DNA of 64,000 nucleotides, from the NCBI RefSeq assembly GCF_022539665.2, contig NC_081338.1:6374446-6438445 (forward strand), read 5' to 3'. The stretch is from Daphnia carinata (Eukaryota; Arthropoda; Branchiopoda; Diplostraca; Daphniidae). The notes beneath the pieces are model-generated. The model worked only from the letters and a program-made list of their open reading frames with translations, did not search any database and was not told the DNA's origin. The position numbers and the translations under genes were made by a program. Shown in pieces: positions 13,124-26,338 of the stretch. The stretch's first letter is position 1; every line of letters starts with the position of its first letter.

Positions 13124-13908
13124 TAAGTGGGAGATGGTTCTATACATAATTTGGACAACAAGTTTTCCTCCTCCCAACATCATCCTAACTCTATCCGAAA
13201 AAGCTTTTTAGTTCTATTTAGGCTTGGACTAGCTAATATGGCTTTAATCCAGAGACGGACGTACGACGTAGTCAATAAGTTATGGGGTTCGCTTTTAAGA
13301 AAAAGAAAAAGGAAACACAGTGAGCGAGCGAATTTGCTCGTAGATGACTAATTTATATTGCATACAAGAGCAAGTACTGCTGTGTCTAGTCAACAGTGCT
13401 GCAATCAATAAAATCAAGATAAATCTTGCGCAAATACAGCTTTCTTTGCTCTTTGGGGTTTTTTTTTTCTCGTCAAAGCGCGAAAGTTAAGAGAAATTTT
13501 TCTTTCTTTCAATTTTTTGGGGTAGATGAATTTTCATCTGATTGTCTCTTTGCGCTGATTGGTAAGACGAACACGTCCCACGCCTTTTTCCTATTCCTCA
13601 TCCATTCGGCCGCTAACACGAACTCTTTATCAAAATGGATTGAATCAAACTACATTTTTATGTGCATATACATATTGCCCTTTTTTTTCTCTTTCTCCTA
13701 GTGGGTTCTTATCTTTAAATAGGAGCGATTCCTGGCTTCTCGCCCGCATTTATATACACGGGCGAAAATAAATATATATAAAGAAAAATTGGATGTGGTA
13801 GTATAATAATGGTCGGACATGGTTCGAGACACGACCGAATAAAGAACACCTCCCCTCCGAGAAAGAGAAAAAAAAACTCTCTTTTAAAAAAATAAAATAA
13901 AAAAAGCG

Positions 13909-13931
13909 CACACACACACACACACACACAC
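13909..13931. repeat. (CA)n microsatellite
   Basis: Uninterrupted CA dinucleotides of about 23 bases, flanked by A-rich sequence. Confidence 0.95.
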
Positions 13932-16211
13932 AAAAAAATACATTTTTAGTACGCATGCGCAAAACTGGCAACAGCGCAGATCAGATCTAACACGCTCCTG
14001 ATGGCACTACGATCCCATGTCAAACGTTGGTATATATCACATATCGTGCTGAGAATCCATAATAAAAAAAAAAAAAATTTGGATTTACAAAAGAAAAAAA
14101 AAGGGACAGCGGTGCCATGTACGGGGAACTAATCAAAAGCGAAAACGCGCAAAAGGAGGGGGCAGTCTGGCTCTGTGTCCTGTTATTAAGTTGGAATCAC
14201 GGAAAGGCTGACCGCACTCAATCTTTTGAGCAGCTTGTCTGATATAACAAAAGTCGAATTCATTAAATCAAATCTCCCGCCATAAAACAATTCCGAAAGA
14301 AAACAAAACATTTATCCGCCATTTACTTAAATATGATTCAGAAAAAAACAAAATGGACTTGGAAAAGATTGTAAGGAACGTTTCGTGAAAATGCAGTTGA
14401 CGCACGGCCTAAACGAAGGCGGACAAAAAGAATAGTTTATCTAATCCAGTTTGGATACGATGGGGCGGTGGCTGATTAGAAATCACGACCGTTATCTTTT
14501 CTCTCAATGTGATGTAATAAGAAAAGCCTCACCTATTATCGTGAGTCTCTTTCTGCCGTATTAGGGGCAAATATATTATTACATCAGCTTGTGTGCTATA
14601 GTGCAGTAGAGTGCACGCAATGATATATGATAAGTGCGTGGTGGTGATGATGATTTGATTGGACGATCACTCGGCATTGAGCCTACAAAGTCCCATCAAC
14701 TTTTGCCTCTATGGTGTTAAACGATACGGAATCGGAATGATAATATTCCGATAGCCAATCAAAAAGGCTATTTTTTAAATATAAAGATATCGGACTAAAC
14801 GAATACCGTGATTTTCTTTCGGAAAAAAATCGAAAGCCTTTCGGAGATTCCCCAGTAGCATAATATACATGTATTGGCAATATAGCCCATAGCCATGTAC
14901 ATTACAGTACTCGAGAGAACTTTATAAAAAAAAACGGATAAGAAAAGAATAAATAAAACAAAAGGGGAAAGAAAAAAAAAGGAAAAGATCTGGCGGAAAT
15001 CTCGTTAACTATATAGGAAAAGAAAAAAAAAAAAACGGGGAGCTTCCTTCCTTCGAGCTTCTTCATTCCCGATGGGAGTACGTATGACACAGAAGCTTCG
15101 ACTTATTAGTCCTTTACACATCCACACACACCCCCCCGTGTTATGGGGATTCCCCCAATTTTCCTTTATTTTTGGTGCAACAAAAGCTGTTCATTAGACA
15201 CTTGTATAATATAGGGGCCAATAAATCTTTATGGGCGAACCGGTTTGTGTAAACTTTCCGCCGGAAACGGGCGGAACGAAAGCCATAACGTCTCTCCAAC
15301 GCTATGACAACAGAGATCGTTAGTTTTTTGTTTAATGAATGCACGACATCTAGCGACAGATTTCACTACTTCGTTGCACAGGGGACCCTGCCTCGATTTT
15401 CGTCACCGAAGTTGCCAAGAAAAATGATTCGTTGGAAAACTAATTTGTGATTGCTTCATTATCCGATTGGGAAAAAGCTCATTTTACCCTCGAGAGCAAT
15501 TACAATGAGAAGTTAGTGTGGAGCAAAAGGGGTTATGTTGGGATAAATCAACAAGCATTTACGAGCACCGGTAACGCACAATCGAAATTCAACAAATGAA
15601 TTCGGCCAAAAAAATTGTGATACAACAGTCTAATGACTTGTGGTAGACATTCCAAGAGATGGACATAACAATCGAAAAGTATAAAAGCGGCAGGAATTTG
15701 AGTATTGAAGTTTTTTCGTTGTTCTATAAAAATTCAGCGATAGGCAACGTCAGGTTTAGGAAACCAACAAAGGCAAGGAAATTGGTTTCTTTTAGTAGCC
15801 TGACGTTCAACGACCGTTACAAAGGTAAATTGGCAGAAACAGAAACTTAAAAAAATCAATAAAAGTGCCGCGTCTGTCGCTATGTCAGGATAAAAAGAAA
15901 GGGCATAATTTACTTATTAAACCAACCCATAAAGAAAGAAAAAGGAAAGCCTTAAGACGGGAATACTTAAATTCGTTTTCTCCCAATTTATCTCTTCGTT
16001 TCAAAGATCTTCCTCAATTTCGTATTACGCACATCAATCCCTCACGTGTAATGCGCTCGGCGTTCTAGATATAAAGATCGATCCGTGTTCGAAACCCTAT
16101 GGTTTAAAGTTCAAAGAACCACCACACAATTCGTCCAAACTAATTTGTTACTGTTCAACGTCGCAGGCAAACTGGCATTTTAAAACAAAATAATAATACC
16201 GCAGGATCCTA

Positions 16212-16326
16212 CCTTGATTATTGGAGTCTCCGGTCGCTCGGTCATTGAAATTTACGGGGGGGATTGTGCTTGTAAACTGACGAAGCCACCATGGCCATTA
16301 GAAAGCTTTCTATTCTTTCGGTTTTC
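16212..16326 (-). other. Candidate start-containing exon of an unidentified minus-strand transcript
   Basis: On the minus strand, TTTTAATTTGCAG precedes 16326 and AAG/GTAGGA follows 16212, so both splice signals look good. One ATG opens a short frame MTERPETPIIK that runs in phase 0 to the donor. Another ATG pair in a different frame terminates within the exon. The phase would join in frame to the exon at 9096-8706 of the TNF-receptor-like gene, making this a possible alternative first exon without the hydrophobic leader. It could equally belong to an unrelated or non-coding transcript. Confidence 0.3.
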
Positions 16327-17816
16327 TGCAAATTAAAATAAAGGCACGCTTTAGTTACATTCATCATATAATTACATGGTAACAAGACTTTCGCTTGCGG
16401 CATGACAAACAACATACGAACATGAACGATCGTTAATGGGTAACGGGCTTACATGACTGGTCGCGAACTCGGTCTGATTCTTCATTAGGTATTCGGCGGA
16501 AAATATCTCAGATCGAACACTTGCTACAGTGATAAAGCGTGATTTAATACAGGATAAAAGAAAGAAATAGAAAACTAGGAAAACCTGGTGATTTTCATTA
16601 AGAACTGTAGCCAAATCAATCTTGATCAATGTCTGCTTCTAGGTATTAATTATGGTGGCTAAGCACATGATGGTGGCAGGTATACAGCTAATTGCTAAGT
16701 GGTTAAATGAATCAAACTGACCTGGAAGATAAAAGAATATAAATTACTTTAAATATATGAGCAAAAAAAAGTGGCAGTCATCCAAACCGGAAATAAACAG
16801 GAAATTATACATGTTACGCCTTTAGCCTTCAAGTAATGCTTGCCAAGCAAAGAAAGAACAACCATGAAAACAAAAGGTTCTTAACCATGGTGTTGATGAC
16901 ACTCCCACCAATTTGTTTCACTGATGCACCAGGTCAAAGTTCAGTTACAATGAACTGTACATAGCACTGCTTAAGCAAAACTGATGATATCTCAAAAAGT
17001 AATAAAGCTCTTATTTAGTGCATGAAAAAAGGAGTTAATCCAGCATGTACATTTTCCTTTTTACATGAGGAAACCTGTGAAGAAGTTAACTTTAGAATGT
17101 TTGTACAAGTTTGATACTGTAAGTATTCAGGAACAATGATTTACCTCATTTAGAAAACTATTTTCTATATTTTCTTCGAAATATTGCAACCAAATTCTAC
17201 TGAAAGTAGTATTGTTAACGCTCAGCAAAAAATGTCTGATCAATGGCACGTAGCTATGGCGATAATTCAGATTTCCATAAGGAACTTCACAAGTTTCCCC
17301 AGTCGACTGTAACTTGCCGAGCCAAGTGTAAAATGGCGAAACGTGGCTAGATTTGCGAGTTTTCTATTGGGCAGAGTACTAACACGTGATTCAGCTCTCT
17401 AGCATGACTGGTGATGCGGACGCGCCAAAATTTACTTTTTTACAACATTTAGACTCATTCCTCATGTCGATGTCCCGCCAACGTCGAATCCAATAGAAAA
17501 GAACCTTTATTAAACCATTTTCCCGCCATCCGCAGAAACTATTAGAGTCTCCTATTGCTATTGGAAGCCATGATCACATGCAAACACCGAAATCAACTAT
17601 TGGTTTCTCTATCGCCTTGTAGCCAATGGAAGTATTTAAAATGTAGTGCGACATCGTCAGATTTCCTACGCGTTTGAAGGACGTTCGTCTGCTACGTGTT
17701 TAAACACGTGTTGGCATTTCGTAAACAGACGGTCCGCACGTTGTCTAACAAGTAAACTGAACATCTAACATAGTGAGGATTCTACTACATCTTCACTGAA
17801 ATATCCGAAACATGAA
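16327..17816. other. Intergenic region containing the nucleolin-like A promoter
   Basis: No coding exon seen. The last few hundred bases before 17817 are less AT-rich and contain CCAATGG at about 17622 and CACGTG-type E-box cores near 17705. This fits a promoter and 5' UTR for nucleolin-like gene A. A two-codon uORF (ATG at 17812) overlaps the chosen start. Confidence 0.4.
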
Positions 17817-19632
17817 ATGAATAAATTCGATCAAGTCAGAGTAAGTTGTAGGTGTTCTGAATTAGTAATTGTTATATCCTAAACAACAACCTACATTAAA
17901 AATGTAATAGGAAGTTATCGCTTCACGTGGACGAGGCCGAGGCGGCGGCCGTGGTCGTGGAAGAGATGGCCGTGATCGAGGAGGTTATAGAGGTGGAAGC
18001 AGAGGTAATATGAGGGGCAATTTCAAAGGAGGTAAACAAGCAAATCAAAACAAAGACGACAGCAGCCATAAACAACTGGAGGAAGCCCAAGGAAATCATG
18101 ACAGAGAAAGTGTCATACCCAGAAGTGATGGGCAAACAGATGCTGCACGAGGAAGTCATGGTAGAGGAGAGACAGCCCAAGGAAGACACAGCAGAGGGGG
18201 GCCTCCACGAGGAAATCGTGGTAGAGGGGGGCCATCAAGAGGTAACCTTGGTAAAGGTAACTCAAAAAAGGGCAATCAAGTGCGACATGCAAGTCTTGAA
18301 CAAGCCAAACAAAGCAAGAAAGGAGATATTCAGAAAAAAGAAAACACCAAAGAAAAGGTTGGGTCTGAAATCAAAGATGGGCTATCATTATATGTCACAT
18401 TCAAAGATGGCCCAGATGTGTATGAACTAGAGAAACTAAAAGGATTTCATGCACTGCTTACACCACCTAGCAAGAAAGAAAAAGAAAAAATAATTCTATT
18501 TAAAGATATTGAATCTCTTGAAGCTGCCAAGCTTATCTTAACTGCTCATCAGAATGTTAAATCAACAAACCTTATGGGATTCAAATCATTCAAGAGACAG
18601 GTAGGCTACTAAAAATATCTTATTTATATTTTGATCATACATTTTGATTTTATTATTCTGCAATACAGAGTAATACTTCAGAAAACTGTAGGCTATTTTT
18701 AAGGTTTGACAAGGCTTATGATGAAGACACTGTGAAAAAACTTGACAGCAAAATTCTAGAAGTACTGTCACTAAAGGACAACAGGTAATTTCTGTTGAAG
18801 TGATGTATTCAAGTGCAAAGTCCCTAATGAGTTTGAATAAGTTGCTGCAAGGTGCAGTTTGAAAGTCCAGAAGAAGCAATGGCTGCAGCAGGAAGATTAA
18901 AAAATCTAATTCGTAAAACAGGACTGAGACAAGTAGATGGGTTTGCAGGAAGCACAGCCACAAAGTTGGGAACTTCCACCACTGATGCCATTATTCATCC
19001 TGACCAGTGAGTTTTTTGTTTCTAGATCTTAAAGACTAAATAACAAATGTTGTCTTTCCTTTAGGGTGGTGCTGAGAGATGTGCCGAAAGATGCCTCGAT
19101 CAAGGATTTCGCCAGTCTATTCCCCGAAGCAATTTCCTACGTCCTTTACGACAAAACCTTCCCCGCTTCAAAGTTTTGGTATCGTTATTAACATTTACTA
19201 TTTTCCGAAAATATCAAAGTACCCGCAACCATTTATTCACTAGTCACGCGGCTCTTCGCTTTAAAAACACGGAGCGGGTCGGCGAAATTTTAAAATGCAA
19301 GTTCTTGAACATTGCCAGTAAAAAAGTGTACGTCTTTCCTGCTTATGCGGAACTCTTATGCGATAATTCACAATTGGGTGAACCTGAACCTGTGGAAGTT
19401 GAAGTTAAAGAGGTAGCTATCTACGTTAACAATTAATAATCCCTGAGCAATTCGTCTTCATTTGACTCTGTAGGAACCACCGAGCAAGAAAAGGAAAGTT
19501 GACGTTAAAAACGAACAAGAAGAATACACGAGCGACGAGGAAGAGGATGACGGTATTGACGAAGGTATTGTTTTTGTATGTTTTTCTTTATTTGGAATAA
19601 CAAGTTTTTGTTTTGTTTTAGATGAAGATTGA
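17817..19632 (+). CDS. Nucleolin-like RGG/RRM protein A
   Basis: Eight exons: 17817-17840, 17911-18600, 18669-18784, 18842-19006, 19065-19178, 19244-19412, 19474-19564 and 19622-19632, giving 459 residues. The protein starts with an RGG-type, Gly/Arg-rich RNA-binding region. Three RRM-like segments follow, recognised by LYVTFKDGPDVYELEKL, CRLFLRFDKAY and VVLRDVPKDASIKDF. A basic nuclear localisation motif (PPSKKRKV) and a short acidic tail end the protein. This reverses the nucleolin order, where the acidic region is N-terminal and RGG C-terminal. A nuclear or nucleolar RNA-binding role is inferred from composition only. The gene matches nucleolin-like B (40983-42758) exon for exon with the same intron phases. 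Compared with B, its RGG part is more degenerate (GN and QG repeats) and its acidic tail shorter. An AATAAA lies at 19683. Confidence 0.8.
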
Positions 19633-20771
19633 AATTTCATTGTAGGCATATGGGCAATACGACAAGTTTTGAAATCATGACAAATAAATGCCCCTATTGT
19701 TTTCAAACTACAAAATGTTTTATACGTTCTGGGTGAATTTGAGGTATTACGCTTTAGCGGGTGGGTGGTTTGCAGAGCAATTATCGGGTAAGATCTGCAT
19801 CAAATTAGTTATTTCCAGGTCATAGAATATATTCGCAATATTCATTGTATTGTCGCTGTGGCTGAAACTGAGTGAGGCAAGTAAATATTAACATATCATT
19901 TTATATTGCATAAAATATTCAATCTTTCTTGCGTTATTAGATGCACAATTGGCAACGGACAGTGATGTTAACCGCTCGAGGGGTAAGTCATAATACAATA
20001 TACCCATTTACTAGTTAATATGAAAACTGTTGTATTGTGTAAACTGGGGTTGGCTTACGATGGGACAGACAAGCTTACCCAGTTCTTTAGTGAGATAGGC
20101 ACTTTAAAAATTTTCTAAGAACCGTAGTTCGTTAAAAACATTGATCTGTTGCGTAATTTTTTGCCGTACAGTTCTTTAGCCTTGTATTTAAGTGCACCAT
20201 GAGGACATCCATTGGCAATGTTATCCAGTATTTAAAATAGCCGTGTCGTTTATTTAGCATTGTCTGCGTAGCATAATGATTATTTAGATGGCAAGGATAA
20301 CCATGCTTAGACTATAGTAAATACGATAAAGACTAGCAATAATAAGCTCGTGTTATGCGTGACTAGACTGTTATCTAGTCGTTTGGAACAAATAAAAACT
20401 AAATAATGAAGTTGATTAAGCACCAATGCATAAACAGCTACATTGTAGCCTACGTGATGAATGTAAAATGGCTAGTGCTCTTTAACGCTTCAGCGAATTG
20501 TGATATTGTATGCTGTCTCGGTAGCTAGTTTTGGCTTCCAAATACGGAAAATAGGCTTTTGAATTAGTTAACTGTTGAACTCTATTTATTATCTGATCTA
20601 TATGTGTGCCTTAGGCACTTTGATGTAGGCATATGATGAAACGAAGCTACATATACAATTGATTTTGGCAAGGAAAATGCTCAGTCCAAGTACGTACCTT
20701 TGGAAGAGTACAAGCACAAGGAAGCATTTGTATTCCTAATAGTAAAACGAAAATTTGAGAATTTTCAGACA
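19633..20771. other. Intergenic/5' UTR region before the ionotropic receptor
   Basis: It holds the 3' UTR of nucleolin-like A and AT-rich DNA. An AG acceptor immediately precedes the receptor start codon at 20772, implying one or more upstream non-coding exons. One candidate is 19941-19982. No coding sequence is supported otherwise. Confidence 0.4.
19941..19982 (+). other. Possible 5' UTR mini-exon of the ionotropic receptor
   Basis: A 42-base segment between TTATTAG and a perfect donor GG/GTAAGT. It contains an ATG, but the frame would not join productively to the receptor exon at 20772, so it is more likely untranslated or an uORF. A donor-like GCAA/GTAAAT lies about 60 bases upstream. Confidence 0.3.
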
Positions 20772-22766
20772 ATGAAATGGAACTGCCTGTTGTTTTTATT
20801 CGGTTGGACGAAACTGATTTCAAGCGATATCATGTCCCTTAATGGGAAACATATAGTGGTTGGGACTCAGGTAATTTAAATTCTTCGTTCTTTTGTTTTC
20901 TTATATCCGCATGTCATTTACAATAATGCTAGCGTAATTTTATTTTTTGTTTTAGGTTACTTTGGTTCATCTTTACGTGTTGAGAAACACCTCCGGTCAT
21001 ATTCTTAAGCTTGATGGTGTCGCAGCCGAAACGCTGGGTTCATTAGCACGACGTTTAAATTTTACGTAAGTTAAACATGTGATACCTGAAACGCAACTCC
21101 CTTCTCATTTTCGATTTCTGATAAATAGGTATTCACTTCTACAGGTAAACGATAGCCTTTTGGAAGGAATTAGCAACACTCTACCAGGTCTTGCTTTCTA
21201 CGTTGCAAATGGAGTAAATTAGAGTAAAATTCATAGTGGAGTATTATCTAATACTCTAGGCATTATTGTATTTCAGATGTGTGATGTTGTTATTGGACCC
21301 GTAGTAACGACGCCGAGTCGATTTGCAATTATGGATTTTGCAGAAGGATTCATGTACTCATCCGGCGCACTTCTTATACCCATGCCAACATCATCAGAGA
21401 ACGTTGCAGCTGTTGCAAAGCCTTTCCAACTATCGGTAAAAAAATTTGTTTTGTTTTTTTATTTGAGGAAACTAAAAGAATTATGATGAATAGGTCTGGA
21501 TTAGCTTGTTAATTGTAATGCCCATTACGGCTGCAGCCATTTGTGTTTTCATTCGCCCTAAGCCCTGGTTGCATTCGTCTTCCACTTTGGATCGATCGTA
21601 TTGTGGAAAGTTACACCACATTTCTTGCTCAGCATTCGAAGTATTCTTCGAGGTATTTAGAATTCTCATGAATCAAGGTGAGTTAAGTATTATTTCAGAT
21701 TTCGAATTAAAGTAAATGTCACACATTATAAAATGAATTTAGGGGGAAGTTTCCCAACGATGCGCAACACCGTTTGTTTTGTTGTGGGCTCCTGGTGTTT
21801 GGGAGCTCTGGTCGTGGTTTCTGCTTACAATAGCCTTTTGACCTCTTACATCCTTGGATCAAATGCAGAGCCATTAGTCGATTCTCTCACTGACGTTGCA
21901 GTGAATTCCAATGTTAATCTGGTCGTTGATAAAGGTCTTGCCGTTGATGTTGTTGTTTCGGTAATATAAACAAAGAAATTAGTCGTAATTGAAATTTTAT
22001 ATCCTTTGCCTATTCCATTATCAGGGGGCTACTGTTGGGCTCTACAAACAGCTTGGCGATAAACTGAGGTCAAATAAAAACTCACGCTGTGTGACATTTC
22101 AAGGGTGCATTGACCTCGTGAAATCCGGATCCTACACTTATCTTAATGTAACAAATTTATATCTATCAGATTGAAAATCAGAGAAGATAGCCAATAACTA
22201 CCAACTACAAATCGTAACTTTGATCTATGATACATTCACTGAATATTTAAAGGGTCTTTCCGTGACGCTGAATGCTATCGATGACGATTACAAATCTACA
22301 AGGAAGTGCAATCTTGCATTAGCTAGAAAGCCCGAATCGGTGCCCGCTGCACTAGCATGGGCACTCTCGAAGAAGAGTCCGTACACCAAATCGTTCACAA
22401 AAGGGTAATAAACATTGAATTTCTAGTAAGATCAAAATCTGAAATTTCACATGTGTTTTCTCACGCAGATTTATGGAATTGCATCAAGCCGGATTGATCG
22501 ATGAATGGACACATAGGGAACTGCATCAACGCAGAAATGTAAGTTACTGCTTGAACGAAGCCAAGAGAGTGCAGCAACGTAAGATATCCGATAACTTAAC
22601 AAAAATCACATTGAAAAATTTCTCCGGGGTATTTTACGTCTTAATCATGGGGTACGTCCTATCTCTTATTTGCTTCTTTGGTGAAAATATGCATTTTAGA
22701 CTTTCGAAATATTATGGGGGGTCGTCAACAAGTGGCATGGAATTGAAACAAGGCGGGAAATTGTAA
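20772..22766 (+). CDS. Divergent ionotropic receptor (iGluR-related chemoreceptor)
   Basis: Nine exons: 20772-20870, 20956-21065, 21129-21213, 21277-21435, 21494-21677, 21743-21960, 22025-22147, 22187-22404 and 22469-22766, giving 497 residues. After a signal peptide (NCLLFLFGW) comes a split ligand-binding lobe S1, including CDVVIGPVVTTPSRF and the FAEGFMYSS stretch. Then come M1 (SLLIVMPITAAAICVFI), a pore region, M3 (SWCLGALVVVSAYNSLLTSY), lobe S2 and M4 (FYVLIMGYVLSLICFF). The SYILG after M3 stands where iGluRs have SYTANLAA. There is almost no amino-terminal domain, as in divergent IRs. IRs are ligand-gated cation channels in arthropod chemosensory neurons; the family is expanded in Daphnia. 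The ligand cannot be predicted. The exon 3 donor (GGA/GTAAAT) and exon 8 acceptor were picked by phase. Confidence 0.85.
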
Positions 22767-23947
22767 ACTAGAAAGCGAGGAAATGGAGGACACGGAATTG
22801 TGCCTTTTCAGATCATACAAAACTGGCCGAAACTCGCATTGATATTTTGATGAACTGAAATCTAGTTCCCCGTAGTTTAATTCTGATTTAGTAACTTGTG
22901 CATTGTATTTTGACGGCCATGTTTGTCCCTACAAACTTCCGTATATTTTATTTGTTGTCTTGGCGCAGTTTCGTGCTGATATTTTTTGTTATTTGGTACT
23001 AAATATACAGAAAATGACTCATCTACCAACGGTGTGCTGCAGTTCTTCACCCTCGAACGATGGCATGGTGAATTAAATTCGGTATTGTTCTAACTAGGTA
23101 AGTTTTACGATCGTGTGACTAGCGTAAGCTGTCGGCTATGCTACACTATAATTTCCACTTAACGCTAGGTAAACTACGTAAATTCCAAATGCAATAATGT
23201 ATTGCAGTGACGAAAAACCAAAGAAACAGAAGAGAACTAGTAGGGATTACAATCAACAGGGTTGGGAGGATAAAAACAAACAAAAAAATTGCGAGATTGG
23301 TGGGAGAGGAGTTGTCAAGAGGAACACGACGGAGTCTTGTTGATTGGCTAATAGAAGAGCTGGGTAAGTTGAAAATTAATGCCAGGTTATATTGGTCATG
23401 AAACGGAGCAATGAAGAAAAAAGAAGAAAACAAAGAGAAAAGCACAAGTCATAGATACGTTGTGAACATCACCTCATACGTAACCTTTTCAATAAACGAT
23501 TGCTTTTTCGGGAATCATTAGTATGCCATCAGGAAAAATCAAAGAAACGAAAAACTGCATACCAGGCGTTCTGCTCTATCGCCGCAAACATTACAGAACA
23601 AAAATTACGGAAAAAAAAATTAACCTCTCTTGAATAAATATTTCCAGTCAGATGAGAGAAAAGAAGGAAACACGCTCATCAATCTCCATAACTCGACAGC
23701 TTTGAAAAATAAACGAAAAAAGTTACTGTTTTCTGTTGCAGCCCTTTCTGTAAATGCGATAGTGGACTTCGTTCTCATTTTTCATCTCTAGCCCATAGCC
23801 TGGGGATAAACATTTTTTTTTTTACAGTAATGGGATGTTGTATCAAAGGCATAGGGGAGCATCTTGACTGTGTATGAAATTCAAACCTCAACCAACATTG
23901 CTGAAAAAAATAGCGATAGTAAATTCTTTTACTAAATGAATCCGGTG
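22767..23947. other. Convergent intergenic region (3' ends of the IR gene and eIF4E)
   Basis: It contains the 3' UTRs of the plus-strand ionotropic receptor and the minus-strand eIF4E. The sequence is purine-rich in the middle (about 23200-23450), where opposing long frames are unstructured. I see no supported gene. Confidence 0.5.
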
Positions 23948-25025
23948 TTAAACAGTGTATCGGAACTTGGCGACAGATCCAGATTTTTTCATGCTATCAT
24001 TGTGAGCCTCATACACAATTGACCCTTTAGCTGTAATCCCAAGTCGCTCTTTAAGTTTCTGGCCAATTTTCAAAATGCCATCTCGATTAGAGCAGTCTGC
24101 TGTCCAAATACTTAATTTGTCTCCTTTTGGTCGAATGTTGACTACAGCTCCACAAATATCGTCACTGTATTCTTCAAATGCCTCACCAATCAAACAAAGT
24201 ATCTTAGGACACAGATAAAAAAATGAAGAGGAAAATAGTAACGTTAAAAATTTAAATAAATTCAAATAAATCATTTTTAAAAAAGATTTACCACTTCAAG
24301 CCAATAGTTGTCAAGTTCAGATGATCTCTGTTTCTTGTCCAAGCTGATAAGCCATCGACCCCCATTGTTATTTCGGGGGTCTTCCCACATGGGCTTGATT
24401 CCAGCTTTGAATAATGAGTAATCACAACCTGCTGAAAGCTCACTTGCTGATTTGATGTGATTGTGTGTTCTAAAAAGTAACACATCTGTATTAATAACTT
24501 GATGGAAGAAAAAATGAATAGAAAATGACACTTACGACCAAAAGTCTTCAATGGTGTCAAAGTGGATCACTTCACGTTGATTCTCCTCCCATCCCTTGGC
24601 TCTGTCTGGTTTGAAGAACCACAAGGTCCATTGATTCTGAAGGGGGTGTTTAATCAGCATATCTGTATCCACAATTGGGTCTTCTGTCTCACCCTCACCT
24701 TGGGTGGCAACTGAAGGCTGGCTCTGTTCCTGCAAAGCAAGTTAAATAAAATCTCAGCCTCTTTTGATAACTAACTAACGAGGTTGTCAAGTTTAAATTC
24801 GGACAGAATGTTGCAGGGCATGTCGAGAACTACCCGACCAGTCCTTACCGGCATTTGCTGAACTGACAAGAGTTGTACTCGTAATACAGAACTATCTAAA
24901 CCAAGCAATCTAACTTTTCTTAATGCTTTCAGAGCTTCACTACTCGCAACCTTTGCCAATGAAACGACCAAGATTCAATATAAAAAACTCACCGTTTGAG
25001 CAAGCTCCTCCATGTCTGCGGCCAT
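23948..25025 (-). CDS. eIF4E: Eukaryotic translation initiation factor 4E
   Basis: Four minus-strand exons: 25025-24993, 24729-24536, 24469-24292 and 24202-23948, giving 219 residues, the normal length for class I eIF4E. It binds the m7G cap and recruits eIF4G to begin translation. The cap-sandwich tryptophans are W58 (KGWEEN) and W104 (PMWEDPR), with E105 for guanine contact. W75 in the FDTIEDFWS segment is the eIF4G/4E-BP-binding tryptophan. Other hallmarks are GCDYSLFKAGIKPMWED, GGRWLISLDKKQR and CGAVVNIRPKGDK. The C-terminus ends KFRYTV, as in animal eIF4E. The start is the first ATG, in MAADMEELAQT. The gene lies about 300 bp downstream of RpS14 on the same strand, so its promoter is either in that gap or overlaps the RpS14 3' end. 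Confidence 0.97.
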
Positions 25026-25328
25026 TTTTTACGTTCTAATAGGCAACGTTGCCAAACGTTTAGATTGATTACCCTAACATATTTCTTCCGTCTGGCAATG
25101 TATTGCCGGCGTTATGAAGAAAAACTGTTTTTTTCATGTTGCACTGAAATCTATATTATGGCGAAAGAAAAGAAATCTAATTTGCCACATGAACATTCCT
25201 TTTGTATTCCTTTCAAACGAGATGTCAAAACACAAGGGAGACGTGGCCCAAATAGTCAATTCTCCCAAAGTGCATACAGATGACAAGAAAATTGGGGAAC
25301 GTATCGAGCGGCCGTGTGAATGATCTTT

Positions 25329-26024
<696 letters not shown>

Positions 26025-26278
26025 GATTCACTTAGTATGTTGATTTGCCTAGGTAACAAAATAACATAGGGCACATTACTATAAAGTAAGAGAAGACATA
26101 CGAGTAAACAATACTGAATCGGCAATAACCATTGCCCTTACAAGTAAACAATTTATGCTATGTACGAAAAAAATAATGAAAATATAAAAACCAATAACAC
26201 GATTTACAAATAAAGGATGTGTCAAATATATCCAAGATTCAAATGGATGAGAAAAATGTTTCAAGAGAACGAATGTAC

Positions 26279-26338
26279 CTTTTTCAACAAGCAATGGCGA
26301 CGAAAGAACAGGATTGCCAGATTTCGGCTGTCAAAAAG
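26279..26338 (-). promoter_or_regulatory. Probable 5'-TOP first exon of RpS14
   Basis: On the minus strand a CTTTTTGAC start lies within a CT-rich region, and the segment ends at AAAAG/GTACATTC. A spliced short leader starting with C plus pyrimidines is the normal arrangement for ribosomal protein genes. The exact start base is a guess. Confidence 0.45.

Larger units (their letters stand above)
10774..16211. other. Non-coding stretch upstream of the TNF-receptor-like gene
   Basis: No convincing coding exon was found in 5.4 kb. The DNA is AT-rich with many A/T homopolymers, a GA microsatellite near 13100 and a CA tract near 13909. The reading frames present are low-complexity or random-looking. 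It may contain the TNF-receptor promoter just upstream of 10773, and possibly an intron if the exon-like segment at 16212-16326 belongs to the same gene. Confidence 0.5.
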
